Shown here piece after piece: positions 44,954 to 55,093 of a DNA stretch of 64,000 nt. The notes under the pieces are model-generated. The model saw only the letters and a list, made by a program, of their open reading frames with translations. It was not told the DNA's origin and made no database searches. The position numbers and the translations under genes were made by a program. The DNA comes from Auriscalpium vulgare. Its lineage: Eukaryota; Basidiomycota; Agaricomycetes; Russulales; Auriscalpiaceae. The stretch spans positions 682,001 through 746,000 of the forward strand of contig JAHBBC010000023.1 in NCBI GenBank assembly GCA_019915015.1, in the 5' to 3' direction. Numbering within the stretch: position 1 is the first letter of the stretch; every line of letters starts with the position of its first letter.

Positions 44954-46825
44954 ATGCCAGCGGCGACAGGTGTAAGTCCATTACACCTCCTATAACATTG
45001 GCGATCTGATACCGCTCCCAGTGTTCGGGATGTTCTATGACATGTCTCGGCGTTGGACTCGGCATCATCATGTGCTCCATCTGCTCGCCGAGTTCGGCGC
45101 CGAATGTGGGGGACCGCTGTCCTTTGATGACGGCAGATGTAAGACAGTTGCGCGTCCTATCGAGACCAGACTTCTTATACCACTCCTAGGGCAAAGATCG
45201 CACAACGAACCTCATTCCCGCAGTCGTGTCCCACAATGAGCCGGTTTCCACACCACTGGAGTCTGTGGATCCTCAAGAGGTCGATATTCCCCGTCGTCTG
45301 TTCGGGAGCAGTGTAAGGACATCGCATTTCTTGTCGGGACTGGGGATCTTACATTGCTTCTAGGATAAAGATTGCACGAAGAGCGCCGACCCCGTACTGT
45401 CGAAATGGCAAACCCTCATGACGAGGCTCGCGAAAGCTATCGACCGCGTTGACGAGCTCGTCAACAGCGCCGCTGAGGACCAGCGCCCCCCTCTCGTCGC
45501 ACAGGTCCTTGAGCTTCGGGCGACTCTGCGCAAGCACGAAGACAGGTACAAAGAGTTTGTGAGGTTGTCAAGCGAGTATGCAGATCGATATCTGCAAGAC
45601 ATCTCGGATGAGATCAGGTCTCAGAGCGTGTGGCTCGGTCTCCTGGAGCGCCGTCTGGATCTGGCCAAGACGTGCCAGCAGGACGCCCGCGATCTCAAGA
45701 CGTCTTTTGACAAAGACGTCTATGATGAGCTGAAGGCGGTGCACGCAGCTGGTGCGTAATTCTGGCATCTTAGCTGTCACTTGTCCTGACATCTCGCAGT
45801 TCGTTCCTGCCCTCTTGTCGAAGAAGCTGCAATCTTCAAGGAGCTGAAGCAACTGATCGGGAAAATACGAGAGTGCTACGTCCAACTCGACAAATTCTGG
45901 ATAGAGGAAATTTGCCACGTAACGCAAGTACTCAAGTTTCACCGAATGGAGAGCGGCGATCGCGACCGATGGCAAGATATTTGCGAGGGTATAAAACGCG
46001 CCCTCGTCGAAAACGTAAGTAACAATTGAGTCTATTTCCGGCTCTTTGACAGGGCTTGCAGGAAACCCCATCCCAGCCGCCGCAGTCCGAGGTGCCGGTG
46101 AGGGCCAATGCCGGCCCATATCAACAGGTGCCGCTCCTGTTTCATCCCATTTCCTGGAATTCTAATCGTCTGCGTCTCAGTTCGATGTTGGGAAAATTGC
46201 CTCTGTTATTCTTCCAGCGATTTCTGCGGCAAAAAGAACCATCTCATCTGCGCTCACCTTTGGCCGAGAGATGTTCTCTGTTATCACAGCGAAACATCTC
46301 CGACACGTAGCAACAGCCTATGTCAATATTGAGCGACACAAGGACCGTTGTGTGCGTTTCCTCAAGACTAACATCGCCTACGCGCAGACCGTTGTCAACA
46401 CGGCGGTACCACGTCCGAGCTTTGTGCGCATAGCCGCGGCTGTTGATTTGCGCGCAAAAGCGGCAGCTCTAACCGCGGCTAGCTCCATTGGCCTTGCCCG
46501 CAGTGGAATTGACGCCCTTACACACAATTCGGCGCCCAGTACGTTGAATTTCCTCTTCATCCTCATCTATGAGCCTGATGAGATCCACGCAGCCGAGAAG
46601 GCGCTCCGAAAGTCACTCCAGAAGGTCGAGAAAAGACTGCGTGAGGGCGAGCGTATATGGAATGCAGTCCTTGGCCAGAATACGCACCTCTTCGCGGCGC
46701 TGCTGAGCAGCGAAACGGACAACTACCGGGGGTGCAGTCTCAAGAAGCTCAAGGAAACTCTCCGCGTAGTAGACAAGGAACACGATCTCCTCAGTAGTCG
46801 GCTAATTCTGGCTACCCGGGTGTAG
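44954..46825 (+). CDS. multi-exon helical/coiled-coil protein of unknown function
   Basis: Seven exons (44954-44971, 45022-45138, 45190-45312, 45364-45751, 45800-46014, 46053-46127, 46181-46825) join in frame to 526 aa. The predicted start is followed by a Cys/Gly-rich hydrophobic patch (TGCSGCSMTCLGVGLGIIMC). The rest is almost wholly helical: MTRLAKAIDRVDELVNSA, QVLELRATLRKHEDRYKEF, EIRSQSVWLGLLERRLDL, LKQLIGKIRECYVQLDKFW. Then come a hydrophobic segment (KIASVILPAISAAKRTISSA) and a last helical half ending KETLRVVDKEHDLLSSRLIL. No named domain is recognised. The layout of long amphipathic helices with one hydrophobic insert resembles helical-bundle membrane-active or scaffold proteins, an inference only. 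The first exon is uncertain; an alternative 5' exon lies at 44760-44930. Confidence 0.65.
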
Positions 46826-47649
46826 CTGTATGATCGCTTCTATGCGCCAATGCAGTTGACATGGTTTATGGCATCGATGTTATCTGAGCATCCGCTGCAA
46901 CGTCGTCGGCTCAGCCTGTTGGTGTACTCACTGCTGCTAACGAAACATCGTATGGACAGCGTGGTGCACAAGGTACTAGGCCCGAGTGCCACTTTCGACG
47001 TGCCGAACTCAAGTAGGGAGAGCTCGTACTAGCCTGAGTCTCCTGGAAGCTGACCGAACGCGAGCTGCTCGAATGCAAACCAGTCGCAGAATTCGCCACG
47101 CCTCTCCCCTAACGACATCGCGCGCGACCTGCGGATGCGCTTGTTGGTTGCCTGGTCCGTGAAACCCCAATGGAACTCCTGAGGGAGTTTGAAGGAAGAC
47201 TTGCTTCAAAAAGCGGGCCGTGCGAGAAAGCGGTCCGGGAGGTGTGCCGTTTGGCTTTTCGCACGCCCCCCGCGGGCACATCGTTGGACTCGTTCAAGAC
47301 GTTGACACCGTCCGCCTAAGCACCCCTACCAACGAGCAAACGCTGCCGAGTGAGTGCGAGTTTCATATTTCTTGGCACTCGTGTCTGAATGACGCGGCGC
47401 AGGACGCTCGTCTTGTCGTACCCGCTAGCGGCTGCAGCGTCTCTGCAAGCTGTCGTGCACGAACTGCCTTTCAGAGCATTCATTTCTGAGACGCTGGCCA
47501 AGGGAAACCACTCCTGCTGTTTGGATCGTCGAGTGGTCAGTTTGTGCACAGCATCTGCCTTTGCGCTGTTCTTTTCGTGCGTGTTCCAACCTGCATACAC
47601 GCTGCTAAGTTCCCGCGATCTCATCCTCTTCGCAGAGCCGTTTGCCACC
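46826..47649. other. intergenic before SET copy E
   Basis: No gene recognised; only short frames without motifs. Confidence 0.5.
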
Positions 47650-48819
47650 ATGCTTTACCGCATTCTCCTGCAAAGTGCCAAGCGCGCCCGACAACGGCCA
47701 AGCCTCCTCAGAGCAGCCTATTTGTGCTCGCGGCCCGCCATCTCCATCCCTGAGTCGTCAGGCATAGAGGAAATAACCCCCATCCCACCCGTGTTTATCG
47801 ATCAAGAAGTTGCCCTCAATGAGGCGAAGAAAGCTGATCCTGCCTTCGGTTTGCGCTACTTCGTCCCGCCTGACCAGTCGACCTTGCTTGCATACTGGCC
47901 CGATCTCAAGGACCGACTGCTCGCGCGCCCCGGCGCGTTCCCACCTCTGAACAGCATCGCGGCGTGTTCATCCTACGAGACTCATGTGGTCCCAGGGGAG
48001 TGCCCAGGCTGTTGTTCACGAGCATCAAAGCGGAGCAGAATCACCTGCCACACATGCCCGAGCACATCCGCGACAAGATTCTTGCGCTGCACAACCGTAA
48101 CCCTCTCTCCCACCCGGAGGGCATCATGGACACGAACTCTATTGGTGTAGGCCACATGCCTGGCCAGAGACAATTTGGGGAGTACTGCGCCGCGTACAAC
48201 GACATATCTGTTAGACACAGGTACGTACGTGTGTCGCCCCGCAATGACGTGCTTGCTCAGCGGGACGTACAGCTGCAACTCGAACGCAAAGTGGCGCTGG
48301 AACCTTGACGTGTTTGCCGGCGAGCTGCGCGCCCTGCGCACCATCGCGGCCGGCGAGGAAGTCACCGTCACCCTCGTTGACGCCTTCGCGTCGAGAGCGA
48401 AGCGTCAGGCAATACTTCGCTAGCTCTACGGATTTGACAATGACTGCGCGTGCGAGATCTGCAGCTTGCCGCCCGCAGCCCTTGCGCAGGATGACCTCCT
48501 GCGGGAGACGATTTCGCGCGAATGGGACCACTTTTGGTGGAGACCATCTTATGTGCAAGAGCTGCCATTGGAGGTGAATCTGGGCTGTGTGGCGATGCTA
48601 GAGGCGATACGGTACGAGACTCCCGCAATATGGCGCGTCCATGCGGGGGCGCTGGCGCGCGCGTACTGCGCTCTTGGGCGGAGGGAGCATGCTATCAGAT
48701 GGGCGCGCAAGGCCATGGAGAAGACGATGGCGTCCACGGGCGACGATGGGGGCTGGGCGGCGGTTGTCGAGGCACCGGAGAGGACGGATGTGTGGCGGTC
48801 ACAGGCCGTCGGGAAGTAG
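47650..48819 (+). pseudogene. SET-domain protein, copy E (dead)
   Basis: From MLYRILLQSAKRARQRPSLL the frame follows the family (FVPPDQSTLLAYWPDLKDRL). It then loses the first SET segment (the GKGMGMVATEAIAPGALIARERP part) and shifts frame near 47980. The middle (KILALHNRNPLSHPEGIMDT) is in another frame. The shared intron (about 48221-48271) would give RHSCNSNA, with Arg for the catalytic Asn. A TAG at 48421 interrupts the frame just before the post-SET cysteines (CACEICSLP). The C-terminus (WARKAMEKTMASTGDDGGWA) is intact. Confidence 0.85.
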
Positions 48820-49043
48820 TAAGTATCGGAGCTTGCATTCGGACATATCGTGCCTGTGAGTTCGCGGCTATAGTTTTTTTTCTTCACGCATTCCTCGAGC
48901 CGGTCGCTGCGAAGACATGTATTTCACTCTCAGGATGAACCCCATGTTTTCATAATCATGTTCGGACGTAGACCAAGTCAACATCATCGAATGGTAATAG
49001 TTTCTTTCAAGAAATACACATGCAAGCACCGCCGCAATAGATA

Positions 49044-50327
49044 CTACTCACTTCCGATGGCCTGGGACCGCCAGACATCCGTCTTCTCTGGCGCCGCGAC
49101 GACCGCCGCCCAGCCCCCATCCGCGCCCGTCTCCACCATCGTCATCGCCATCGCCTTGCTCGCCCATCTGACTGCGTGCTCGCGCTCGCCCAGCGCGCAG
49201 TACGTGCGTGCCAGCCTGCCCGCCACCACGCACCACACGTACGGATGCTCCTCCGTCGCCGCCTCCAGCAGCGCGGCGATCTCCAGCTGCCGCGGCAGGT
49301 CCGCCGCGCACGCGTCGAAGTACACGCCCTTCTGAACCAAGTCGGACACGGTGGCGAGCTGCTTCCGCGCGCCGTCGTCCTGCGCGCGGGCGGCGGGCGG
49401 GAGGCTGCACACCGCGCACTCGCAAGTGAAGAAGTGCTTGTCGCGGAGGTGGGCGTGGCGCGCGGCGTACGGCATGTCCGTGCTGAGGTAGGAGAAGCTG
49501 ACCTCCTCGCCGGCGGCAATGGGGCGCTGGGCGCGCAGCTCGCCGGTGAGCGTGTCGAGGTCCCAGCGGTGTGAGGCGTTCGAGCTGCAACTAGGCCATG
49601 TATGAGCACAAGGACGCCATTGCACGATGACTCTGAGCACGCACCTGTGATTGACACGGGAGATATCCTTGTACAGGCCACCGAATCCCCCGTACATGCT
49701 TTGGCCTGGTATGTCGCCGATATGTATCCCGTTCGTGTTGATTATACCGTGGAAACTAGGCAGCGAGGGCGGCTTGCAGTTGTGCAGCGCAAAGCACGCG
49801 TCGCGGATATGCTGCGGCATGTTCCTAACGATCGCCTCTATGGACTCCGGCGTCATCAACAGCGGCGCGATGACGAGCGGCCGCTCGCGTGCGATGAGTC
49901 CCCCCAGCGCGATTGCCTCTGTCGCAAACACACCCACGCCCTTCCCCGGGACCGCACGGATCTCGTACCGGCACTCCACGGCGGGGGGTGGCACCGCGGC
50001 CAGGCGCGCGAGCAGGCGCTCCTGGGGATCGGGCCAGTAGGCGAGGACGGTCGACTCGTCCGGCGGGATGAAAAAGCGCAAGCGGAAGTTACGGTCGTAT
50101 GACACCCTCTGGATGGCTTTCAGCCGTTGCTCCGTGGAAAGAGCGGGTTCGAGGGGATACGTGGGAGGCGAAGGAATGACGACCGGGGAAGAGGAGGACG
50201 TCTCGGAGGCTGCTGGGACGGCGGTGAGGGTAGGCTGTGCGGCGGCGACGAGTCCAGACGGCTCACTGCCGACGATGCGCGCCTCAACGTCCGAAGTCGC
50301 GAGATTTTCATCATCTCCGCTACGCAT
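49044..50327 (-). CDS. SET-domain protein, copy F (SMYD-like, no MYND finger)
   Basis: Two exons (49645-50327 and 49044-49590, intron 49591-49644) give 409 aa. A Ser/Pro/Ala-rich N-terminus (MRSGDDENLATSD onward) leads into FRLRFFIPPDESTVLAYWPD, the SET start (EIRAVPGKGVGVFATEAIAL, GLIARERPLVI), the complete catalytic NHSCSSNA formed across the intron, ELRAQRPIAAGEEVSFSYL and post-SET CECAVCSLP. The helical C-terminus ends WASKAMAMTMVETGADGGWA. It is the best-preserved member with a canonical catalytic motif and the only intact one on the minus strand. Likely a protein-lysine methyltransferase; target unknown. An in-frame extension upstream to 50510 is possible, but 50327 gives the more natural N-terminus. 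Confidence 0.85.
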   Translation of the reverse strand: MRSGDDENLATSDVEARIVGSEPSGLVAAAQPTLTAVPAASETSSSSPVVIPSPPTYPLEPALSTEQRLKAIQRVSYDRNFRLRFFIPPDESTVLAYWPDPQERLLARLAAVPPPAVECRYEIRAVPGKGVGVFATEAIALGGLIARERPLVIAPLLMTPESIEAIVRNMPQHIRDACFALHNCKPPSLPSFHGIINTNGIHIGDIPGQSMYGGFGGLYKDISRVNHRCVLRVIVQWRPCAHTWPSCSSNASHRWDLDTLTGELRAQRPIAAGEEVSFSYLSTDMPYAARHAHLRDKHFFTCECAVCSLPPAARAQDDGARKQLATVSDLVQKGVYFDACAADLPRQLEIAALLEAATEEHPYVWCVVAGRLARTYCALGEREHAVRWASKAMAMTMVETGADGGWAAVVAAPEKTDVWRSQAIGSE

Positions 50328-50588
50328 GGCGGCGGCTCTCCAGAGAGAATGAAATGAGAGGATGGTGGTAGCGGGGGCGACGCAAGGGCAGTAGGAGAGC
50401 GAGGAATGTTCTTGGACGACCTCCTTGATTTGAAAAACCCGACGACGATCTTCCCTTCCACTCGACCGTAGAACTCTGATTAGAAGGCCAGCCGACGACG
50501 TCTTGGACATATGGGGGCAAAACGCTACGCTATACTCAGTTGTCCACGCGCCGACTCGGACTCACAAGGCAACACGGGGTGCTAAAGT

Positions 50589-51200
50589 TTAACGTTTAAC
50601 ATATGCGACCAACAGGCCACACATCCGTCTTCTCTGGCCTATCCGCCTCCGCCGTCCAATCGCCGTCTTCACCGCTGTCCGCCGCCGTCGCATTCCGCGC
50701 CTTCTCCCGCTCGCCCAGCGTGCAATACTTAACCACTGGCGGCGTTTGAACACAGACAGCTCGGGAGTCAGAGCTGCGTACATACCTGTGGTTGGCACGC
50801 CAGATGTGTACACGCTGCTGTAAACCCCGACATCGCTTTGGACAGGCATGGTACCGATGGGCGTCGAGGTGCTCAGTAGCACGTGGGGAAAGGGCGGGAC
50901 GTGCAGGGCAAGGAACACGGGTATAGTAATGCCGGCGCATATAGGCCAGGCCATGAAGCTCGAGCGCGCCGGGGCGCACGAGAAGGAGGTTCCTTGAGAC
51001 CAGGCCAGTGGGAGAATTCCTGCGGGATGGACTAGCGCAGGATAAAACCTGACAAAACTGGGGTCGGCTACCGTCCTGTGCGAGGAGGAGGAAGGCGGCT
51101 GTGCTAGCTCTACTGCGGCCCGGCCGGCAGTCCTGAACTCCGAGTCGGTGCACGACGCCTCGGAGGACTCTCTTCCCGTCTTTGGAGGGAAAGTCAAGAC
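50589..51200 (-). pseudogene. SET-domain protein, copy G (relic)
   Basis: Only scraps are readable: GTMPVQSDVGVYSSVY, corresponding to the MPGQ..GVY segment before the catalytic motif of other copies, and the C-terminal YCTLGEREKARNAT, SGEDGDWTAEADRPEKTDVW in a shifted frame. The SET start, catalytic motif and post-SET cysteines are gone. It lies in the same orientation as copy F, so the pair may be a tandem duplication. Confidence 0.7.
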
Positions 51201-51808
51201 GGATGGCGATGCACGGGGCTGCTGAAAGGATGAGATGGTGGATTATTTGCGTTGTCGGACGCACCTCTGCAGGACAACTGGGAAGCCTAAGACGAGTGGG
51301 AATCCGAGACGTCGAACCAGCGACGACGCGATCGTCTCGCTTGCACTCACTCCGAGTTGTGGAACCCTGGTTTCGAAGGAGTGTTCTTCAGCTGCACTGT
51401 TGAGCGTGGCGGACTGACGGGTGGTAGTGAGATGACAGGACAGGATGGTGATACCGTGGGTACTTTTTCGAAGAGCGCGACATTGATAATAGATAACACA
51501 AATCCCTGATTGATAGTGCTTATCTATAAGAGGGTTTCAACCGATGCGACTCACGTCCAACTCGTTCCATATCTTGCAGAACGTCGCCACGTATCATCCA
51601 GGAAGCGTCTGGTTGTTCCTCCTGTATCCGTGCTGCATGCAGAGGACTGGCATCGATATCTGTCTGCCTGGTCTACGCAGGGTCTACGTCATGGTTTGGT
51701 CCAAGACTCGATGTTCTGACCGAGGCGGGACGATCGACCAGCTACAAGAATGGGGCGGCCTCCTGCTCCAGCTTCCGCTCTCCTCCCTCGTCCCTCTTCC
51801 ACACCGTT
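51201..51808. other. upstream region of the aquaporin gene
   Basis: No gene recognised; contains the presumed promoter and leader of the channel gene. Confidence 0.5.
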
Positions 51809-52988
51809 ATGTTCGAACGTCGTCTCTCGCCCTCCGTAGCTGGCGACGTCCAAGCAGCTCTCCTCGAGTTCGTCGGCACCACCGTCTTCCTACTCCTGGG
51901 GCTCGGCGGTATACAGGCGTCCGGGCGCGAGCTCCTCTCGACCCCGAACACGGCGTCCGACATCACGCATGTCCTCTACATCTCTACATCCATGGGTCTC
52001 AGTCTGCTCGTCTCCGCGTGGCTGTTCTTCCGCGTCACCGGCGGCTTGTTCAACCCAAACATCAGCCTGGCCCTACTGCTCGTCGGCGTCATCAACCCCG
52101 TCCGTTTCGTCCTGTATACGATCGCGCAACTAGCCGGGTCAATCGCAGCGTCTGCGCTCATCATCGCTCTTACCCCTGGGCCTCTGGTGGTGAAGTGAGC
52201 TTCATCCATTGCGTCCAGATACAGGCCACGCGGCTGACATGATTTGCAGTACTGTCCTGGGGCCGAACGTCAACAAAGCGCAAGGCGTCTTCATTGAGAT
52301 GTTCATCACTGCTGCGCTCGTCCTTGCCGTGCTGATGCTGGCGGCCGAGAAACATAACACGACGCCTTTCGCACCGGTACGCAGGCCTTTGTAGCCACTG
52401 TGGTTGTCGCTCATATTTAAAACCTACAGATCGGCATTGGTCTGACGCTCTTCGCTTGCCATCTGTGCGTCCCCATCGAAATCCCCGGTTCTTTCCCGTG
52501 AATCTAACGACGTTGCTCCCTAGGTTCGCGGTATATTACACTGGCGCAGCCATGAACACCGCAAGAGCATTTGGACCAGCAGCGGTGACGGGCTTCCGTC
52601 ACAGCGGCCAGTGGATCGTATGTCATGACTACCATTCTCCTTCGTGCGTTGACCTGATCTCTGGTTCTCTGCAGTACTGGCTCGGTCCATACCTTGGCTC
52701 CATCCTCGCGGCTGCTTTCTACACCGTCATTAAGCAGTGCGTATGATCCAGTGGCACCCGCATCGTTCGGTCCTGACGATATGATATCCTAGCTACGAGT
52801 ACTGGACCCTCGTGCCAGGTCAAGAGTCCACGGAACCGACGGAGTCGCCGCCCGACCCTGTTGCTGCCTTGTCGGCATCGTCGCGGCGTTCTGAGGACCC
52901 GGACATGGCGCAGAGGGGAGATGCGGGCTCTGGGCAGATGGGTGTCAACGCACTCCGACGGGAGAAATCGATCAACAGCCCCGTATGA
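51809..52988 (+). CDS. aquaporin-family (MIP) channel with altered NPA motifs
   Basis: Six exons (51809-52194, 52250-52376, 52430-52464, 52524-52617, 52675-52736, 52793-52988) give 299 aa. Six hydrophobic segments are visible, beginning with LLEFVGTTVFLLLGLG at residues 19-34. The first pore half-helix carries Asn82-Pro83-Asn84 (GGLFNPNISLALL) in place of NPA. The second carries Asn194-Thr195-Ala196-Arg197 (AAMNTARAFGPAAV) in place of NPAR, with the following Arg and GPA conserved. The hydrophilic C-terminus is about 60 aa and Ser/Glu-rich. MIP proteins conduct water or small solutes through membranes. The double change, seen in some fungal aquaporins, makes the permeant hard to predict. Length and spacing are closer to orthodox fungal aquaporins than to aquaglyceroporins. 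Confidence 0.88.
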
Positions 52989-53309
52989 AGTAACGTGCAT
53001 CGTCCTTGTAGACGCATCGACTATTTAGCTAGAATCTGTACTCTTCATCTACCAAACACAACTCAATTTAGCGCACAATTTGTGGTAGCTAGACGAGTTC
53101 GCATAGTACGAGTACAGCATATAAGGCAATGCACTATTGTAGGCGCCATCGCATCGATGCTGTGGCGAGAAAACTCTCCTATCTTCCTGGCGGGAGCCCA
53201 AACTTATCCGGTATGCTCTCGGGGTGTTGATCAGCACGCACGGCGCGCTCTTCCTCTGAATGTGAAGCCGCATAAAGCCACAGGAGATATATTCTAAATC
53301 CAATCAACG
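52989..53309. other. 3' intergenic between the aquaporin and an F-box pseudogene
   Basis: AT-richer, no gene seen; two convergent 3' ends. Confidence 0.55.
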
Positions 53310-54490
53310 TTATGGATGCGCCATACGTTGATCAGAGTCCATGAAAGGGCTGAAGCTCGGCGGGCGTAGACTCACCCGAAACATATCCGGATGTTGATAG
53401 GTCGCGAACTCGACGTGCATTTCCCTGCACATGAGCATCAACTCTGCGGAGACCGACAGGGGGATGTTCCGAGTAGCCGTGACCAGTCGAAGGCGCGGCA
53501 GAGCGCGCAGGGCATGCAATAGATGTCTTGCGTCTGTCGTACGAGGCGGTTCTTGCTCGTTGAACCTAGGCCACTCATGATAAGCGACGTGTTGCAAGGT
53601 CGACGGGAGCGTGATTTCCTCCTCCGGGAGCGCAATTTCCTCATCCATCCAATCGGCGAACACAAAACTTTCTAGTCGCGGAAAGCGCGCGAGAATGGAT
53701 TGCGCACTGCAGGGAATGCGCCGTGTGTATATAGAGAGACAACGTTCAGGAACCCAGATACTGCGTCGAAGGCTTTGGTGACGTCCGGACGGTAACGGCG
53801 GTCGTAGGAAACGATGTCAACGTCACGTAGCGCGGACGAGTTGGTTGTGTGCGACAGAAGCCAGTGCGGCATGTAGGGGCTGCGCCACTGTAGACTCATG
53901 CCGCGTGGAGCACTGGGTGAGAGATCCGGAGGGTTCCTCGAAGGGGACGACATCGAATGCGGGGAGGACATTGAATGCGAGGCACCCCAGGCGAGGCCAC
54001 AGATTTATGACGGCGGGAACATGCTCCCGGCGCGCGTGAATTTCCAAGAAGACGGGCCGAAGGTCGAGCATGCGCAGCCGCTCCACGATCATCCTCGCAT
54101 ATGCATCTGACCCGTCATTGAACGGTGCGTAGATTATCAGAGCGCTGACGTTGGGACAATATGCGAGGAAAGTGAAGGCGTCCTTGTTGAATTCGGCGGA
54201 CTCTGGTTCCCAGAGCGCAAGTTTGACGCTGCGGACGTATGTCCCAATGATCCCATTCGCGTGAACCGCGCGCAGAAGTCGTACGAGCTTTTCCCTCTGA
54301 TTGACCCAATGGAATTTGCTGTTCCAAGTCCTACGAAAAATGACCCGCTGTGCGAGGACGTCCATGCCTTGCACACGAGTGAACAGGAGGCGAGCGTTTG
54401 TAGGTCCGGGTCCGCATGCTGAGAGCTGCGATATATCCAGTCGATGATTTCGGCATGGATGTCGGCCGGGAGTGATACGCATGAAGGCAT
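53310..54490 (-). pseudogene. F-box protein gene with multiple frameshifts
   Basis: The start at 54490 (MPSCVSLPADIHAEIIDWIY) and ASCSLVCKAWTSS form the F-box. One base is missing near 54340, and the frame continues as AQRVIFRRTWNSKFHWVNQR. The repeat part DAFTFLAYCPNVSALIIYAP, RLRMLDLRPVFLEIHARREH, INLWPRLGCLAFNVLPAF is intact to about 53930. A second shift leads into ALRDVDIVSYDRRYRPDVTK, and a third, near 53690, into FPRLESFVFADWMDEEIALP and the C-terminus. It is a relative of the intact F-box gene at 35224. Three frame changes make a functional product unlikely unless the assembly is poor here. Confidence 0.75.
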
Positions 54491-55004
54491 CTATCCGGGG
54501 CCTTGATGGAGAAAGTGAGGGGCGTGGAGATGATGGGTCTCCAGGAGGCCGTGGTAGTCTCCGTAGCTTGACCTTATGGTATCAGAAGATAGTCGTTCTA
54601 AGGCCGTGGTAACACTGGCAGTTCACCTCAGGAGCTGGAGCTAGCTGCGTGGGTTGTCAGAACGAAGACTAGCGTGGCCAGCTGCCAGCGAGACGCACTT
54701 TTGACAATATGAAACGGTAGATCTGTCATATAGGCCACGCGTCCTGCATGTCGTCTTCTCAACTCACTCAGCGACGGCCCCGACTCGCTCGGCCGTCGAA
54801 AGTTGTTCCGTGGGAACTTTGTTCTGAGAATTCCGAGTCACCTCAGACAACGCTGTGTCTATCCTATCGCATCCTTAAGCAGGCAAGCAGTACTCAAATT
54901 TTTGTCAACAGCAACACCCTCAGCCTCGTATCCCTCAGTTGTGGGCCGCCTCGGCTACGTATCGCACTTCGCCGAAGAAGCCTCCACTCTCTCTTGTCGT
55001 TACA
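54491..55004. other. divergent region between the F-box pseudogene and the large F-box gene
   Basis: No gene recognised. Frames open at 54748-55041 may include a short 5' exon of the next gene, but no splice solution was found. Confidence 0.4.
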
Positions 55005-55093
55005 ATGCCTCAAGCTGAGCCTGAAATCCCCGCAAGCATAAAGTTCAATTTCCACTGCTTTCCGCCCGCGAAGCTTGCTGACGCGTATACAGC

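Noticed and set aside
49176..49574. 132-codon plus-strand frame
   Set aside because: Antisense shadow of SET copy F exon 2.
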